DNA of 64,000 nucleotides from Streptomyces halstedii. Its GTDB lineage: Bacteria > Actinomycetota > Actinomycetes > Streptomycetales > Streptomycetaceae. Every line of letters starts with the position of its first letter. Within the stretch, counting starts at the first letter, position 1. Below are positions 1 to 9,732 of the stretch, piece after piece. Made by a program: the position numbers and the translations under genes. A model generated the notes under the pieces. The model made no database searches, was not told the origin of the DNA, and saw only the letters and a list, made by a program, of their open reading frames with translations. The DNA lies in NCBI GenBank assembly GCA_000720535.1, contig JOAZ01000016.1:98880-162879 (forward strand), written 5' to 3'.

Positions 1-190
1 TGGTGTTGGGGATCTTCGCGTGGAGCACCATCACCAGCGTCAGGAGGACCGAGCAGAGGGCGAGCACGATGCCGCGCCGCCAGATGCCACGGTCCGTGGC
101 CAGTCTGTGGCGCAGGGCTCTCAGCCGGGTGCCGGGCCGCCGCGGCCCCGGGTCGGCGTTCTCGGTTTCCGCCCTGTACGCCTGCACCAT
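1..190 (-). CDS. N-terminus of putative endonuclease/exonuclease/phosphatase-family membrane protein (partial)
   Basis: The gene is read leftwards from an ATG at 188-190 and runs off the window edge, so only about 63 residues are visible. They comprise a basic, Arg-rich cytoplasmic start (residues 1-40) and a hydrophobic segment (about 41-57, IVLALCSVLLTLVMVL) ending in HAKIPNT. From memory, this layout resembles the start of Streptomyces endonuclease/exonuclease/phosphatase-family proteins that carry several membrane segments before the catalytic domain. No catalytic residues lie inside the window, so the family assignment is a weak inference. The reading frame itself is well supported by codon bias and by the membrane segment. 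Confidence 0.45.
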   Translation of the reverse strand, partial: MVQAYRAETENADPGPRRPGTRLRALRHRLATDRGIWRRGIVLALCSVLLTLVMVLHAKIPNT

Positions 191-357
191 CGCGCTGTCC
201 TCACTGCTTTGCCGTTCACATCGCCGCGCCTCATGACCCTAGGCGATGGACGACGCCGATCCTGCCGCCGACGGCGGACGTTCTGCCATCAGGACGAGCG
301 GGGCGGTACGGGGAGTTCCGCCGGGGCGGAGCGGGTGAGGGGGCTGTGACAGAACGG

Positions 358-1200
358 TCACACCGGACCGGTCGCCGGTCCACCCGCCGCGACCTGCGCT
401 TTCGGGGCGAGACCCTGGAGCAGGGCGTGGATGAGCCGGTCCACGAGATCGTCGGGCAGCGGCGCTTCGGGGCGGTGGAGGGTGCGCATGAGCACGGGGC
501 CGAGGAACAGGTCGTTCATCAGCTCCGCGTCGACGTCGTCGCGGAGTTCGCCCGCGTCCACGGCCCGCCGGACGGCCTCCAGCATGGCGGCGCGGCGCGG
601 TGCGAGGACGGTGCGCTGGTACTCGGCCCACAGTCTGGGGTGGCTCTTCATCTGCGCGAACACATTGTGCAGGAAGACCGAGGAGCGGTGGGCGAGTCCG
701 CGCGTACGGACCCATTCCAGCATCAGGCGCAGGTCGTCCAGGCCCGCCGTGCCGGAGACGACGGGGTCGGAGGGTTCGACGGCGCGCAGGACGTCGACGA
801 ACAGCGCCTCCTTGTCGCTCCAGCGGCGGTAGATGGTGGCCTTGCCGACGCCGGCGGTGCGGGCGATGCGCTCGATGGACAGCCTGGCCAGGGGTTCGCC
901 GGCCTCCAGGAGCTCCACGACGGCGTCCAGGATGGCCCGTTCGGCGGCCGCGCTGCGGGGGCGGCCGCGGCGGGGTTCCGGGCCGTGGGCGGTGGCGGGG
1001 CCGCGGTCCCGGGCCGGTTCCGGACCGCGGTCCCCGGCCTCGTCCGCGCCGTGGCCGGACGGGCGATCCGTGCTGCGGCCGCCCTGCCGGTCCGCGCCGT
1101 GGCCGGACGGCCGGTCCGGACGGTGGCCGCCCTGCCGGTCCGGGCCGTCGCCCGTGATCGGGTCCTGGGGCGTTTCCTGTGCCGCCTGCACGTGGGTCAC
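358..1200 (-). CDS. TetR/AcrR-family transcriptional repressor
   Basis: A one-component repressor of about 280 aa. The TetR helix-turn-helix lies at about residues 85-134 (LSIERIARTAGVGKATIYRRW) and is followed by an all-helical ligand domain with a C-terminal TetR_C-like fold. The first 80 residues are low-complexity and contain two 16-residue repeats (residues 21-36 and 37-52, DRQGG...DRPSGHGA) encoded by a 48-bp direct repeat. The true start could therefore lie further in, and the GTG at 1198-1200 is only the longest option. The gene sits downstream of, and in the same direction as, the MFS exporter, probably co-transcribed. The perfect palindrome at 3048-3080 upstream of the exporter is the likely operator. 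The inducer is unknown. Confidence 0.85.
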   Translation of the reverse strand: MTHVQAAQETPQDPITGDGPDRQGGHRPDRPSGHGADRQGGRSTDRPSGHGADEAGDRGPEPARDRGPATAHGPEPRRGRPRSAAAERAILDAVVELLEAGEPLARLSIERIARTAGVGKATIYRRWSDKEALFVDVLRAVEPSDPVVSGTAGLDDLRLMLEWVRTRGLAHRSSVFLHNVFAQMKSHPRLWAEYQRTVLAPRRAAMLEAVRRAVDAGELRDDVDAELMNDLFLGPVLMRTLHRPEAPLPDDLVDRLIHALLQGLAPKAQVAAGGPATGPV

Positions 1201-1392
1201 CTCTCGCCGAGCCGTCCGCCGGTCACCGGTCGCCGGTCGTCGTCCGCCGTCCCCGCACCGTTCGTGCGCCGGTCACCCGCGATTCTCGCCGACCGTGGGC
1301 GGCCGAGGCGAACGGCCGGGCGGTGCGGGCCCGTCTCAGGTCCCGTACCGCCCGGCCGTGCCGCCCGGAGGCGATGTCGCCCGGAGGCGATG

Positions 1393-3030
1393 TCACTCGG
1401 CCGGGGCCGCCTCCGCCGACCGCTCCACCGGGGCGGGCTCCTGACCCCGTGGCTCCTGGCTCCGGGGCTCCTGGGCCGGGGCGCCGGTGCGGCCCGGCAG
1501 GAACAGGCCCACCACGACCGCGCCGATCAGCGCGACGGCGGCCGATCCGGCGGCCGTGACGTGCATCGCCCCGATGAACGCGTCGTTCGCGGCGGCGACC
1601 AGCGGCTTGCCCGCCGGGCCCAGCTTCGCCGCGACGCCGAGCGTCGCCTCGATCGACTCCCCCGCCACGCCCCGGGCGGCGGCCGGGACCCCGTCGAGGT
1701 GCTTCTCGATGTCGCCCCGGTAGACCGTGGAGAGCACCGAACCGAGCACCGCGACACCGAGCGCCCCGCCGACCTGGCGGAAGGTGTTGTTGATGGCCGA
1801 GCCGGAGCCGGCGCGCTCCCGGGGCAGTGCCTGCATCACCGCGACGGTGACCGGCGGCATGACGTGCGCCATGCCCACGCCCTGGACGAAGAAGACCACG
1901 CACATCACCCAGACGGGTGTCTCGGCGTCGAAGAGGGCGAACGCCGCCAGGCCTCCCGCGACCAGCAGCATGCCCACCGCGCAGACGGCGCGGGCGCCGA
2001 AGCGGTCCACGACCAGCCGGGCGCGCGGTGCGAAGACCATCTGCGCGACGGCCAGCGGCAGGACGAGCAGACCGGACTGGAGGGCGCTGTAGCCGCGCAC
2101 GCTCTGGAGGTAGAAGGCGGAGAAGAAGGTGACACCCATCAGCGCGAAGAAGATCAGCGCGACGGCGGCGACGGCGGCGGAGAAGGCGGGCTTGCCGAAG
2201 TACGAGATGTCGATGGCCGGGTGGCTGCTGCGCTTCTCGTGCCACACGAAGCCCGCCAGCACCACCAGTCCGCCGATGGACGGGGCGAGCACCGTCACGT
2301 CCGTGAAGTCGGCGAGTTCACCGCCCCGGATGATGCCGTAGACGAGCAGGACCAGGCCGACGACGGACAGGACGACACCCGCCGGATCGACCTTCCCGGG
2401 CGCGGGGTCCCTGGAGTCCGGTACGAGGACGGCCATGGCGATCAGCGCGATGACCACGACGGGCACGTTGACCAGGAAGATCGAGCCCCACCAGAAGTGC
2501 TCAAGGAGCGCCCCGCCGGTGATCGGGCCGATCGCGATGCCCAGGCCGACACTGCCGGCCCAGATGCCGATGGCCTTGGGCTGCTCGTCGCGTTCGAAGA
2601 CGTTCATCAGGACGGCGAGGGTGGCGGGCATCACGAACGCCGCGCCGAGCCCCATCAGGGCCCGCCAGGTGATGAGTTCGCCCGGCGACGAGGAGAACGC
2701 GGCCAGCGCGGAGGCGAGGCCGAAGACGGATATGCCGCCCAGCAGGACCTTCTTGCGGCCGACACGGTCGCCGAGCAGGCCCGCGGTGAACAGCAGGCCG
2801 GCGAAGACGAGCGTGTAGGAGTTGATCGCCCACTCCAGCTCGCTCTGGGTGGCGCCGATTCCGGTCGGGGCGGGGGTGGCGATCGTCCTGACCGCGACGT
2901 TCAGGATCGAGTTGTCCAGGACGACGATGAGCAGGCTGAACATGAGGACGGCGAGGATCGCCCAGCGCCGGCGGTGGACTGCCTCGGGGACACGGGACGC
3001 GGCGGCTGGAGCGCCGGACGGTAGGGACAT
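1393..3030 (-). CDS. MFS drug:H+ antiporter, 14-TM (DHA2/EmrB-QacA type)
   Basis: An integral membrane exporter of 545 aa, the usual size for DHA2 transporters with 14 helices. Motif A is seen as [11 protein letters not shown] after helix 2, motif C-like glycines appear in helix 5 ([12 protein letters not shown]), and [19 protein letters not shown] is typical of the family. The N-terminus ([14 protein letters not shown]) carries the D1-type motif of multidrug exporters. The ATG at 3028-3030 is chosen because an AGAG Shine-Dalgarno lies 8 nt upstream; the ATG at 3036 is too close to it. A perfect operator-like palindrome lies 18 nt upstream of that ATG and the TetR gene follows downstream, so this is a classic repressor-controlled efflux unit. 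The stop codon lies in the second copy of a 16-bp tandem duplication. Confidence 0.88.
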   Translation of the reverse strand: MSLPSGAPAAASRVPEAVHRRRWAILAVLMFSLLIVVLDNSILNVAVRTIATPAPTGIGATQSELEWAINSYTLVFAGLLFTAGLLGDRVGRKKVLLGGISVFGLASALAAFSSSPGELITWRALMGLGAAFVMPATLAVLMNVFERDEQPKAIGIWAGSVGLGIAIGPITGGALLEHFWWGSIFLVNVPVVVIALIAMAVLVPDSRDPAPGKVDPAGVVLSVVGLVLLVYGIIRGGELADFTDVTVLAPSIGGLVVLAGFVWHEKRSSHPAIDISYFGKPAFSAAVAAVALIFFALMGVTFFSAFYLQSVRGYSALQSGLLVLPLAVAQMVFAPRARLVVDRFGARAVCAVGMLLVAGGLAAFALFDAETPVWVMCVVFFVQGVGMAHVMPPVTVAVMQALPRERAGSGSAINNTFRQVGGALGVAVLGSVLSTVYRGDIEKHLDGVPAAARGVAGESIEATLGVAAKLGPAGKPLVAAANDAFIGAMHVTAAGSAAVALIGAVVVGLFLPGRTGAPAQEPRSQEPRGQEPAPVERSAEAAPAE

Positions 3031-3047
3031 GGGCATCACTCTAAGGG

Positions 3048-3080
3048 CTTTCCAATACGAGACCGTCTCGTATTGGAAAG
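3048..3080. promoter_or_regulatory. Perfect 33-bp palindromic operator for the TetR/MFS unit
   Basis: Two 16-nt arms (first arm CTTTCCAATACGAGAC) flank a single central C and are exact reverse complements. The core ATACGAGAC/GTCTCGTAT is the form commonly seen for TetR-family sites in Streptomyces. The site lies immediately upstream of the leftward MFS gene, so repression of the exporter and its downstream tetR gene is the simplest reading. It could also affect a rightward promoter toward panB. Confidence 0.8.
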
Positions 3081-3303
3081 TCTTTACCCGAGCCCCGAGC
3101 CCCGCGCCCCGAGCCCCGCGCCCCGGACCCCGGACCCGGACCGCGCCCAGCGCGCCGGACACCCCCGCATCCACGCCCCATGCCCGAAGTCACCCCGGAC
3201 GGCGGCCGGGGCCCACTTCACGCGAGCGCCCGTGGGATGCCACCATGGAAGGGATCCGGGGACGCCGTCAGGGCGCCTCGAGATGACGAAGGAGCCGTTG
3301 GCC

Positions 3304-4248
3304 ATGTCGCTTCAGGCTGCGCAGAATCAGGCCGCCACATCCGCCACATCCGCCACATCCGCCACATCCGCCTCCCCGCCCGCCGCCGGCCCCCCGGCCG
3401 CCACGGGCCCCTCCGCCGGTGCCGGGAAGGCACTGTACGGGGGCAAGAGCACCCGCCGTGTCACCGTCCACGACATCGCCGCCGCCACCGAGCGCGGCGA
3501 GAAGTGGCCCATGCTGACCGCCTACGACGCGATGACCGCGTCCGTCTTCGACGAGGCCGGTATCCCGGTCATGCTCGTCGGCGACTCCATGGGCAACTGC
3601 CACCTCGGCTACGAGACCACCGTGCCCGTGACCATGGACGAGATGGCCATGCTCTCCGCCGCCGTCGTCCGGGGCACCAAGCGCGCCCTCATCGTCGCCG
3701 ACCTGCCCTTCGGCGCCTACCAGGAGGGCCCGGTCCAGGCCCTGCGCAACGCCACCCGGCTGGTCAAGGACGCCGGGGTCGGCGCGGTCAAGCTGGAGGG
3801 CGGCGAGCGGTCGCACGAGCAGATCCGTCTGCTGGTCGAGGCCGGCATCCCGGTCATGGGCCACATCGGGCTGACCCCCCAGTCCGTGAACGCCATGGGC
3901 TACCGGGTGCAGGGCCGCGGCGAGGAGGCCGCACAGCAGTTGCTCCGGGACGCCAAGGCGGTGCAGGACGCGGGCGCGTTCGCCGTCGTCCTCGAACTTG
4001 TACCGGCCGAGCTGGCCGCCGAGGTCACCCGCTGCCTGCACATCCCGACCGTGGGGATCGGCGCCGGGCCGGACACGGACGCCCAGGTGCTGGTGTGGAC
4101 CGACATGGCCGGGCTGACCGGCGGCAAGGTGCCGCGCTTCTCCAAGCAGTACGCGGACCTGCGCCAGGTCCTCGGCGACGCGGTCAGGAGCTACGCCGAA
4201 GAGGTCGTCGGCGGAACGTTCCCGCAGCCGGAGCACACCTTCCACTGA
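3304..4248 (+). CDS. panB: 3-methyl-2-oxobutanoate hydroxymethyltransferase
   Basis: The enzyme transfers a hydroxymethyl group from 5,10-methylene-THF to alpha-ketoisovalerate, giving ketopantoate, the first committed step of pantothenate and CoA synthesis in the cytosol. The 314-aa product shows the PanB hallmarks [17 protein letters not shown], the metal-site VGDSMGN, the VKLEGG strand, GHIGLTPQ, and IGIGAG-like [14 protein letters not shown] near the end. The ATG at 3304 is preferred because GAAGGAG lies 9 nt upstream; an in-frame ATG at 3283 lacks this. The N-terminus has an unusual (Ala-Thr-Ser)n tract encoded by four copies of a 9-bp repeat, an extension not needed for the TIM-barrel. 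The gene stands alone, with a terminator after it. Confidence 0.95.
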   Translation: MSLQAAQNQAATSATSATSATSASPPAAGPPAATGPSAGAGKALYGGKSTRRVTVHDIAAATERGEKWPMLTAYDAMTASVFDEAGIPVMLVGDSMGNCHLGYETTVPVTMDEMAMLSAAVVRGTKRALIVADLPFGAYQEGPVQALRNATRLVKDAGVGAVKLEGGERSHEQIRLLVEAGIPVMGHIGLTPQSVNAMGYRVQGRGEEAAQQLLRDAKAVQDAGAFAVVLELVPAELAAEVTRCLHIPTVGIGAGPDTDAQVLVWTDMAGLTGGKVPRFSKQYADLRQVLGDAVRSYAEEVVGGTFPQPEHTFH

Positions 4249-4293
4249 GGGCCGCCGGCCACCGGCCGGCACGCTGACCACTGCCGCACCACC

Positions 4294-4328
4294 GACAGCC
4301 CGCCGACTTCCCCCATCGGCGGGCTGTC
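4294..4328 (+). terminator. Intrinsic-type hairpin downstream of panB
   Basis: A 13-bp perfect stem (arms 4294-4306 GACAGCCCGCCGA and 4316-4328) with a 9-nt loop lies 45 bp after the panB stop. There is no T-tract, as is usual in Streptomyces. The 3' arm is duplicated, together with two flanking bases, at 4389-4403 in the leader of the next gene (see findings). Confidence 0.7.
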
Positions 4329-4418
4329 GCCCGTGCGCCGGCCCGCGCACACGCCGTGTCGGCGTGTCTTGAACGATGTCGGCGATATATCGGCGGGCTG
4401 TCGGTGGGAGCTGGTCTC

Positions 4419-5441
4419 ATGGTGGACATGACGCGAAACGACAAGAACCCCAGGAGCGGCGCCAACGCCGTCGAGGTGCGGGGGCTGGTCAAGCACTACG
4501 GCGAGACCAAGGCACTGGACGGCGTGGACCTCGATGTGCGCGAGGGCACCGTCCTGGGCGTGCTCGGCCCCAACGGCGCGGGCAAGACCACCCTCGTCCG
4601 CTGCCTGTCCACCCTGGTCACACCGGACGCCGGACACGCCGTGGTCGCCGGTTACGACGTGGTCCGCCAGCCCCGGCAGCTGCGCCGCACCATCGGCCTG
4701 ACCGGCCAGTACGCCTCGGTGGACGAGAAGCTGTCCGGCCGGGAGAACCTCTACATGATCGGGCGGCTGCTCGACCTGCCCCGCAAGACCGCCCGCGCCC
4801 GCGCCGACGAGCTGCTGGAGCGCTTCTCGCTCACCGACGCGGCCAAGCGCCCCGCGATGGACTACTCCGGCGGCATGCGGCGCCGGCTGGACCTGGCGGC
4901 GTCGATGATCGGCAGCCCGTCGGTCCTCTACCTCGACGAACCGACGACCGGGCTCGACCCGCGCACCCGCAACGAGGTCTGGGACGAGGTGCAGCGCATG
5001 GTCGCGGAGGGGGCGACCGTGCTGCTGACCACCCAGTACATGGAAGAGGCCGAGCAGCTCGCCAACGAGCTGACGGTGATCGACAAGGGCAAGATCATCG
5101 CGCGCGGCGGGGTGGACGAGCTGAAGGCCAAGGTCGGCGGCCGCACCCTCCAGATCCGCCCCTCCGACCCGGCCGAGCTGGCCGCCATGGCCCAGACGCT
5201 CCGGGAGGCCGGGCTCGACGGGATCGCCGGTGCGCAGGCCGTACCGGACGAGGGCCTGCTCTACGTGCCCATCCTCAGCGACGAGCAGCTGACCGCGGTC
5301 GTCGGACTGCTCGGGTCCCGGGGCTTCTCCCTCGCCCACATCGCCACCGCGCTGCCCAGCCTGGACGAGGTGTTCCTGGCCATCACGGGCGAGAAGACCG
5401 CTCACTCCACCGACACGATCCCCGAGGAGGTCGCGGCATGA
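4419..5441 (+). CDS. ABC exporter ATP-binding protein (DrrA/daunorubicin-resistance type)
   Basis: A 340-aa cytoplasmic ATPase that would energise the permease encoded next to it. Walker A is GPNGAGKT (50-57), the signature is YSGGMRRRLDLA (about 149-160), Walker B is LYLDEPTTGLD (170-180), and the C-terminal about 80 residues match the DUF4162 extension of DrrA-type exporters. The ATG at 4419 is favoured by GGGAG 8 nt upstream. The stop overlaps the permease start by 4 nt (ATGA), so the two are translationally coupled. The leader contains the 10-bp palindrome CGATATATCG (4383-4392), a possible operator for a PadR- or TetR-type regulator not present next door. The substrate is unknown; a drug or lipid is typical. 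Confidence 0.9.
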   Translation: MVDMTRNDKNPRSGANAVEVRGLVKHYGETKALDGVDLDVREGTVLGVLGPNGAGKTTLVRCLSTLVTPDAGHAVVAGYDVVRQPRQLRRTIGLTGQYASVDEKLSGRENLYMIGRLLDLPRKTARARADELLERFSLTDAAKRPAMDYSGGMRRRLDLAASMIGSPSVLYLDEPTTGLDPRTRNEVWDEVQRMVAEGATVLLTTQYMEEAEQLANELTVIDKGKIIARGGVDELKAKVGGRTLQIRPSDPAELAAMAQTLREAGLDGIAGAQAVPDEGLLYVPILSDEQLTAVVGLLGSRGFSLAHIATALPSLDEVFLAITGEKTAHSTDTIPEEVAA

Positions 5442-6289
5442 GCACGACGACTCTGACGCCCGCTCCCACCGACTCCGTCCCGGTGAAGGCCGCCCCCGGC
5501 GGGGAGGGCCGGATCGGGCTGCGCGCCAACCTGCGGCACATCAGCGCCCTGGTGCGCCGCAATCTGCTCCAGATCAAGAAGGATCCGGAGTCGATGTTCG
5601 ACGTCCTGCTGATGCCGATCGTCTTCACCCTGCTCTTCGTCTACGTCTTCGGCGGATCGGTGGGCGGAAGCCTCGGCGGCGACCGGCAGGACTACCTCAA
5701 CTACCTGGTCCCCGGCCTGATGGCGATGATGGGCATGAACATCGCCTCGGCCGTCGGCACCGGTGTCAACGACGACTTCCGCAAGGGCGTCATGGACCGG
5801 TTCCGTACGATGCCGATCGCCCGCTCCTCGGTGCTGATCGCGAAGATAGTGGTCGAGCTCGGCCGCATGCTGGTCGCCATCGTCATCCTGCTCGCCATGG
5901 GCTTCGCGCTCGGCATGGAGCTGGGCACCTCGGTGGGCGGCCTGCTCGAAGCGATCGTCCTGGCCGGGGTGTTCGGCGCGGCCATCATGTGGATCTTCAT
6001 CCTGCTGGGACTGTCCATGAAGACGGCCCAGTCGGTCCAGGGCGTGGGTTTCCTGGTGCTGATGCCCCTTCAGTTCGGCTCGTCCATCTTCGCGCCGACG
6101 CAGACGATGCCGGGCTGGCTCCAGACGTTCACCGACTACAACCCGCTGTCCAATCTGGCGGACGCGGTGCGCGGCCTGATGATGGGCGGGCCCGTCGCCC
6201 ACTCGGTGTGGATCACACTCGCCTGGGCCGTGGGGATCACGGTGGTCGTGGCGCCCCTCGCGGTGAGCAAGTTCCGCAAGAGGACCTGA
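5438..6289 (+). CDS. ABC-2 type exporter permease (DrrB-like)
   Basis: A 283-aa membrane protein with six predicted helices and a soluble N-terminal about 45 residues. The amphipathic lead-in ALVRRNLLQIKKDPESMFD, the LVPGLMAMM segment, the MDRFRTMPIARSSVLIAK loop and a C-terminal NPLSNLADAVRGLMMGG are standard for DrrB/ABC2_membrane proteins. It starts by ATGA overlap with the ATPase gene and would form the membrane half of that exporter. It ends 11 bp before the stop of the convergent SARP-like gene, with no room for a separate terminator. Confidence 0.9.
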   Translation: MSTTTLTPAPTDSVPVKAAPGGEGRIGLRANLRHISALVRRNLLQIKKDPESMFDVLLMPIVFTLLFVYVFGGSVGGSLGGDRQDYLNYLVPGLMAMMGMNIASAVGTGVNDDFRKGVMDRFRTMPIARSSVLIAKIVVELGRMLVAIVILLAMGFALGMELGTSVGGLLEAIVLAGVFGAAIMWIFILLGLSMKTAQSVQGVGFLVLMPLQFGSSIFAPTQTMPGWLQTFTDYNPLSNLADAVRGLMMGGPVAHSVWITLAWAVGITVVVAPLAVSKFRKRT

Positions 6290-6300
6290 TCACCTCCGGG

Positions 6301-9300
6301 TCACCCCGCCTCCGACTCCCGTACGTGCGCGTCCATCAGGGCGGTGGCCTCCTCCAGCGTGAGGCCGCCGCCCTCGGCGTACGCCCGGCCGCGGGCGTCG
6401 CCGTCCGGCAGGCCCGCGCGGACCAGTTCCTCCGTCAGCAGCAGGTTCGTGCGCTCCATCGCCGTCGGTACGTAGCCGGCGGGCAGCAGGGCGTCGTGCA
6501 GGGCGAGCAGCCGGGCCGCGTCGGTGGCGCGCCGTTCACCGCCGAGCCCGGCCAGCGCCCAGGCGACGGTGACCAGGTGGATGGCCGTCATCTGGGGCGC
6601 CACCATCTGCGCCATCGCCTCCAGCGACAGGCTCAGCGCGCGGACGGCCCGGCCCAGGGCGGTGCCGTGGAGGCCGTCGAGATTGTCCAGCCAGGACTGG
6701 ACGCCCAGCACGAACCCCTCGAAGAGGGCCACCGTGTCGGAGGGGGGCACCCCGAGCATCGAGTCCAGGTACTCCCGCGCCTCGGCGGTGCGGCCCGTCC
6801 GCCCCAGCCACAGGGTGAGGTAGAGCCGGGCCGCGGGCCGGGCCTCGGGCCCCGAGCCGCGGTCGTCGGCGATCACCTCGCGCAGGATGCGTTCCCCCTC
6901 CTCACCGCGGCCCGTCTCGCAGAGCGCGGAGGCGTACCGGGCGCGCAACATCGCGACCTGGGTCTGGGCCCCGAGCCGCTCGGCGTACGCGACGGCCGCG
7001 CGGAAGTCCTCGGCGGCGGCCGCGCTGTCACCGGCGCGTTCGTTGGCCTCGCCCCGGGAGGAGAGCGCCTCGGCGGCGCCCCACGCGTCGCCCAGGCCCT
7101 GGTAGATCTCCAGGCTCTCGTCGGCGTCCCGCCGGGCCTCTCCGGCCCAGTCGGGCCGGTTGGCGAGCGCGTTGGCCCGCATCTGGAGGGCGGCGGCCAG
7201 CTCCCACACGTAACCCAGCTCGCGGCTGGCGCGGACCGTCTCGTCCAGGAGTTCGCGGAACCCGTGCAGGTCACCGGTGAACATGACCGCGAACAGCCAC
7301 AGCGAGCCGGGCGTCCGGCAGGTCTGCGGCTGGCCCGGCCGGTAGGTGCGGGCGACCGCCCGCAGCCGCTTCCTGCCCGCGCTGGTCATCCACTCGTTCG
7401 CCTCGTGGTCCATGCTGACCAGCTGGACCAGCCGCACCCCGCGTCTGGCCTCCTGGAGTTGCTCGGGCACCATCGGCGGCGGGCTGTCGGTGCAGCGGGC
7501 GAGCAGGGAGGGGGCGGGTTCGACGGGTTCGGCGAACGGGTCGGGGCCGAGTTCCGCGACGGCGTCGGCCCACTGCCGGGCCTCCGCCCGCAGGTCCCGC
7601 ATCTGCCAGTACCAGCACAGCGAGAGGACGAGGCAGAGCGCCTCGTGCTCGTCCCCGGTGGTGACGGCGTGCCGCAGGGCGGTGCGCAGGTTCTCGTACT
7701 CCCGCCGGAAGCGGGCGAGTGCCGCCAGCTGTCCCGCGCCGCGCAGTTCCGGGTCGGTGGTGCGGGCCAGCTCCCGGAAGTGGACGAGGTGGCGCCGCTC
7801 GGTGGCGGACCGCTCGCCGGCTTCGTCGAGGCGTTCGGCGGCGTACTCCGCGACGGTCTCCAGGAGCCGGTAGCGCATGTCGCCGTCGTCCCCGGACGCG
7901 GCGACGACCAGCGACTTGTCGACCAGCGAGCCGAGCAGTCCCGCCACGTCGAAGGGGCCGATGCCGTCACCGGCGCAGACCTCCTCGGCGGCGGCGAGGG
8001 CACAGCCCCCGGAGAACACCGACAGCCTGCGCAGCACGGCGCGTTCGGCGGGGTCGAGCAGGTCCCAGGACCAGTCCACGACGGCCCTGAGGGTCTTCTG
8101 GCGGGGCAGCACGGTACGGCTCCCGCTGGTCAGCAGGCGGAAGCGGTCGTCCAGCCGGTCGGCGATCTGGCGCGGGCCGAGCATCCGCAGCCGGGCCGCC
8201 GCCAGCTCGATGGCGAGCGGGAGTCCGTCGAGGCGGTGGCAGATCTCGGCGCAGGCCGCGGCGGTCTCCGGGTCGGCGTCGGTACGGAAGCCGGGCCGGG
8301 CGGCGGCGCCCCGGTCGGCCAGCAGCCGCAGCGCCACGGGGTCGGGCAGCGGATCGAGGGGGCGCAGCAACTCCCCTGGGACGCCCAGGGGTTCACGGCT
8401 CGTCGCCAGGATCGTCAGGCCGGGGCAGTGGGCCAGCAGGTGGTCGGCGAGCCGCGCCGCGGCCTCGATCAGGTGCTCGCAGTTGTCGAGGAGCAGCAGC
8501 ATCCGGCGCTTCGCGCAGTGTTCGGTGAGCTGGGCGAGCGCCTGCCCGGCCGACCCCTTCGTGCCGCGCTCGACGGCCCGTAGCTCCTCGGCCCCCGCGC
8601 CGCGCAGCACGGTCTCGCGGGCGTCGAGCGCGCTCAGGACGGCCTCGGCGACCACCGCCGGGTCGTCGACCGGGGCCAGCTCCGCCAGCCAGACCCCGTC
8701 CGGCCAGGAGTCGGCGACGGCCTCGGCGGCCTCCTGGGAGAGCCGCGTCTTTCCGGCGCCGCCGGGTCCCAGGAGGGTGATCAGGCGGGCGCGGGAGAGG
8801 TCGTCGCGCAGGGCCGCGATGTCGGCCTCCCGTCCCACGAAGCTGGTGAGCCGGGCCCGGAGGTTGCCGCGCGGAGCGGTACGGGCGGCGGGCGCGGGAG
8901 CCTCGGCCGGGGCCGGGGCCGTGGGCAGGTGGTCCTGGCCCTGGTGGAGCAATTCTTCGTACAGGGCGCGCAGTTCGGGTCCGGGGTCGGTGCCTAGCCG
9001 GTCGGCCAGGACGGTGCGCACCTCGTCGTACGCGGCGAGGGCCTGGGCGGTGCGTCCGGCGCGCGCCAGGGCCTTGATGCGCAGGGCCTGGAGGGGTTCG
9101 TCCAGCGGGTGGTCGGCGCAGAGGGCGACGAGGTCGGGCAGGGCGTCCTCGGCCCGGCCGAGGGCGAGCACGGCGCCCGCCCTGGTCCGCCGGGCGTCCA
9201 GGCGCCGGGCCTCCCAGCGGGCGGCGGGCGCCTCCCGGTCGGGCAGGTCGGCGAGGGCGGGGCCGCGCCAGAGGGCGAGCGCTTCGTCGAGGAGGGCGAG

Positions 9301-9675
9301 GGCCTTCGCCGCGTCGCCGTCCTCCAGGGCCCGCGCCCCCTCCCCCGCGAGCCGTTCGAAGCGGCTCAGGTCCACGCGGTCCGGGCCGGTGGCGAGCCGG
9401 TAGCCGTTCTCCACGGATTCCACGGCGCCCCGGCCGAGCGCGCGCCGGAGCCGGCCCACGAGCGCCTGGAGGGCCCCCGGGGCGTCGGCGGGCGGTTCGC
9501 CGTCCCACACCTCGTCCACCAGCACCCCGGCGGGAACCGCCCGCCCCGGGTGCAGGGCGAGCACGGTGAGCAGGGCGCGCAGCCGTGCCCCGCCGAGGGA
9601 TGCGGGGGTGCCGTCGTCGCGGAACGCCTGGGTGGTACCGAGGATGCCGTAGTGCACCGGCCCATTGTCCTGCAC
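6301..9675 (-). CDS. AfsR/SARP-like transcriptional regulator with BTAD, NTPase and TPR domains
   Basis: A 1,124-aa cytoplasmic regulator. The order is an OmpR-type winged helix (about 20-95), a bacterial transcriptional activation domain (about 100-245), an NB-ARC/STAND NTPase with Walker A GPGGAGKT near residue 305 and a Walker B-like LLLLDNCEHL, and about 500 residues of TPR-like helices. This is the AfsR/DnrI-type layout used to activate secondary metabolism or development, with the NTPase and TPRs sensing or relaying a signal. The annotated start is GTG at 9673-9675. A second in-frame GTG at 9655-9657, with AGGA 10 nt upstream, gives the more usual beginning VHYGILG and may be the true start. 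No biosynthetic cluster lies beside it in this window. Confidence 0.88.
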   Translation of the reverse strand: MQDNGPVHYGILGTTQAFRDDGTPASLGGARLRALLTVLALHPGRAVPAGVLVDEVWDGEPPADAPGALQALVGRLRRALGRGAVESVENGYRLATGPDRVDLSRFERLAGEGARALEDGDAAKALALLDEALALWRGPALADLPDREAPAARWEARRLDARRTRAGAVLALGRAEDALPDLVALCADHPLDEPLQALRIKALARAGRTAQALAAYDEVRTVLADRLGTDPGPELRALYEELLHQGQDHLPTAPAPAEAPAPAARTAPRGNLRARLTSFVGREADIAALRDDLSRARLITLLGPGGAGKTRLSQEAAEAVADSWPDGVWLAELAPVDDPAVVAEAVLSALDARETVLRGAGAEELRAVERGTKGSAGQALAQLTEHCAKRRMLLLLDNCEHLIEAAARLADHLLAHCPGLTILATSREPLGVPGELLRPLDPLPDPVALRLLADRGAAARPGFRTDADPETAAACAEICHRLDGLPLAIELAAARLRMLGPRQIADRLDDRFRLLTSGSRTVLPRQKTLRAVVDWSWDLLDPAERAVLRRLSVFSGGCALAAAEEVCAGDGIGPFDVAGLLGSLVDKSLVVAASGDDGDMRYRLLETVAEYAAERLDEAGERSATERRHLVHFRELARTTDPELRGAGQLAALARFRREYENLRTALRHAVTTGDEHEALCLVLSLCWYWQMRDLRAEARQWADAVAELGPDPFAEPVEPAPSLLARCTDSPPPMVPEQLQEARRGVRLVQLVSMDHEANEWMTSAGRKRLRAVARTYRPGQPQTCRTPGSLWLFAVMFTGDLHGFRELLDETVRASRELGYVWELAAALQMRANALANRPDWAGEARRDADESLEIYQGLGDAWGAAEALSSRGEANERAGDSAAAAEDFRAAVAYAERLGAQTQVAMLRARYASALCETGRGEEGERILREVIADDRGSGPEARPAARLYLTLWLGRTGRTAEAREYLDSMLGVPPSDTVALFEGFVLGVQSWLDNLDGLHGTALGRAVRALSLSLEAMAQMVAPQMTAIHLVTVAWALAGLGGERRATDAARLLALHDALLPAGYVPTAMERTNLLLTEELVRAGLPDGDARGRAYAEGGGLTLEEATALMDAHVRESEAG

Positions 9676-9732
9676 GGCCGGGCGGGAGGCGGACCCCGGT
9701 GGGGGCCGCGTGCGGCGGGGCGGTGGAGCGAC

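Noticed and set aside
346-3024. 892-residue rightward open frame across the TetR/MFS region
   Set aside because: It is the antisense shadow of the two leftward genes, composed of His/Asp/Glu/Gly/Arg-rich sequence with no domain. The opposite strand has clear TetR and MFS motifs.
5989-8583. 864-residue rightward open frame inside the SARP-like gene region
   Set aside because: Gly/Val/Arg-rich shadow of the leftward regulator gene, which has clear winged-helix, BTAD and Walker motifs.
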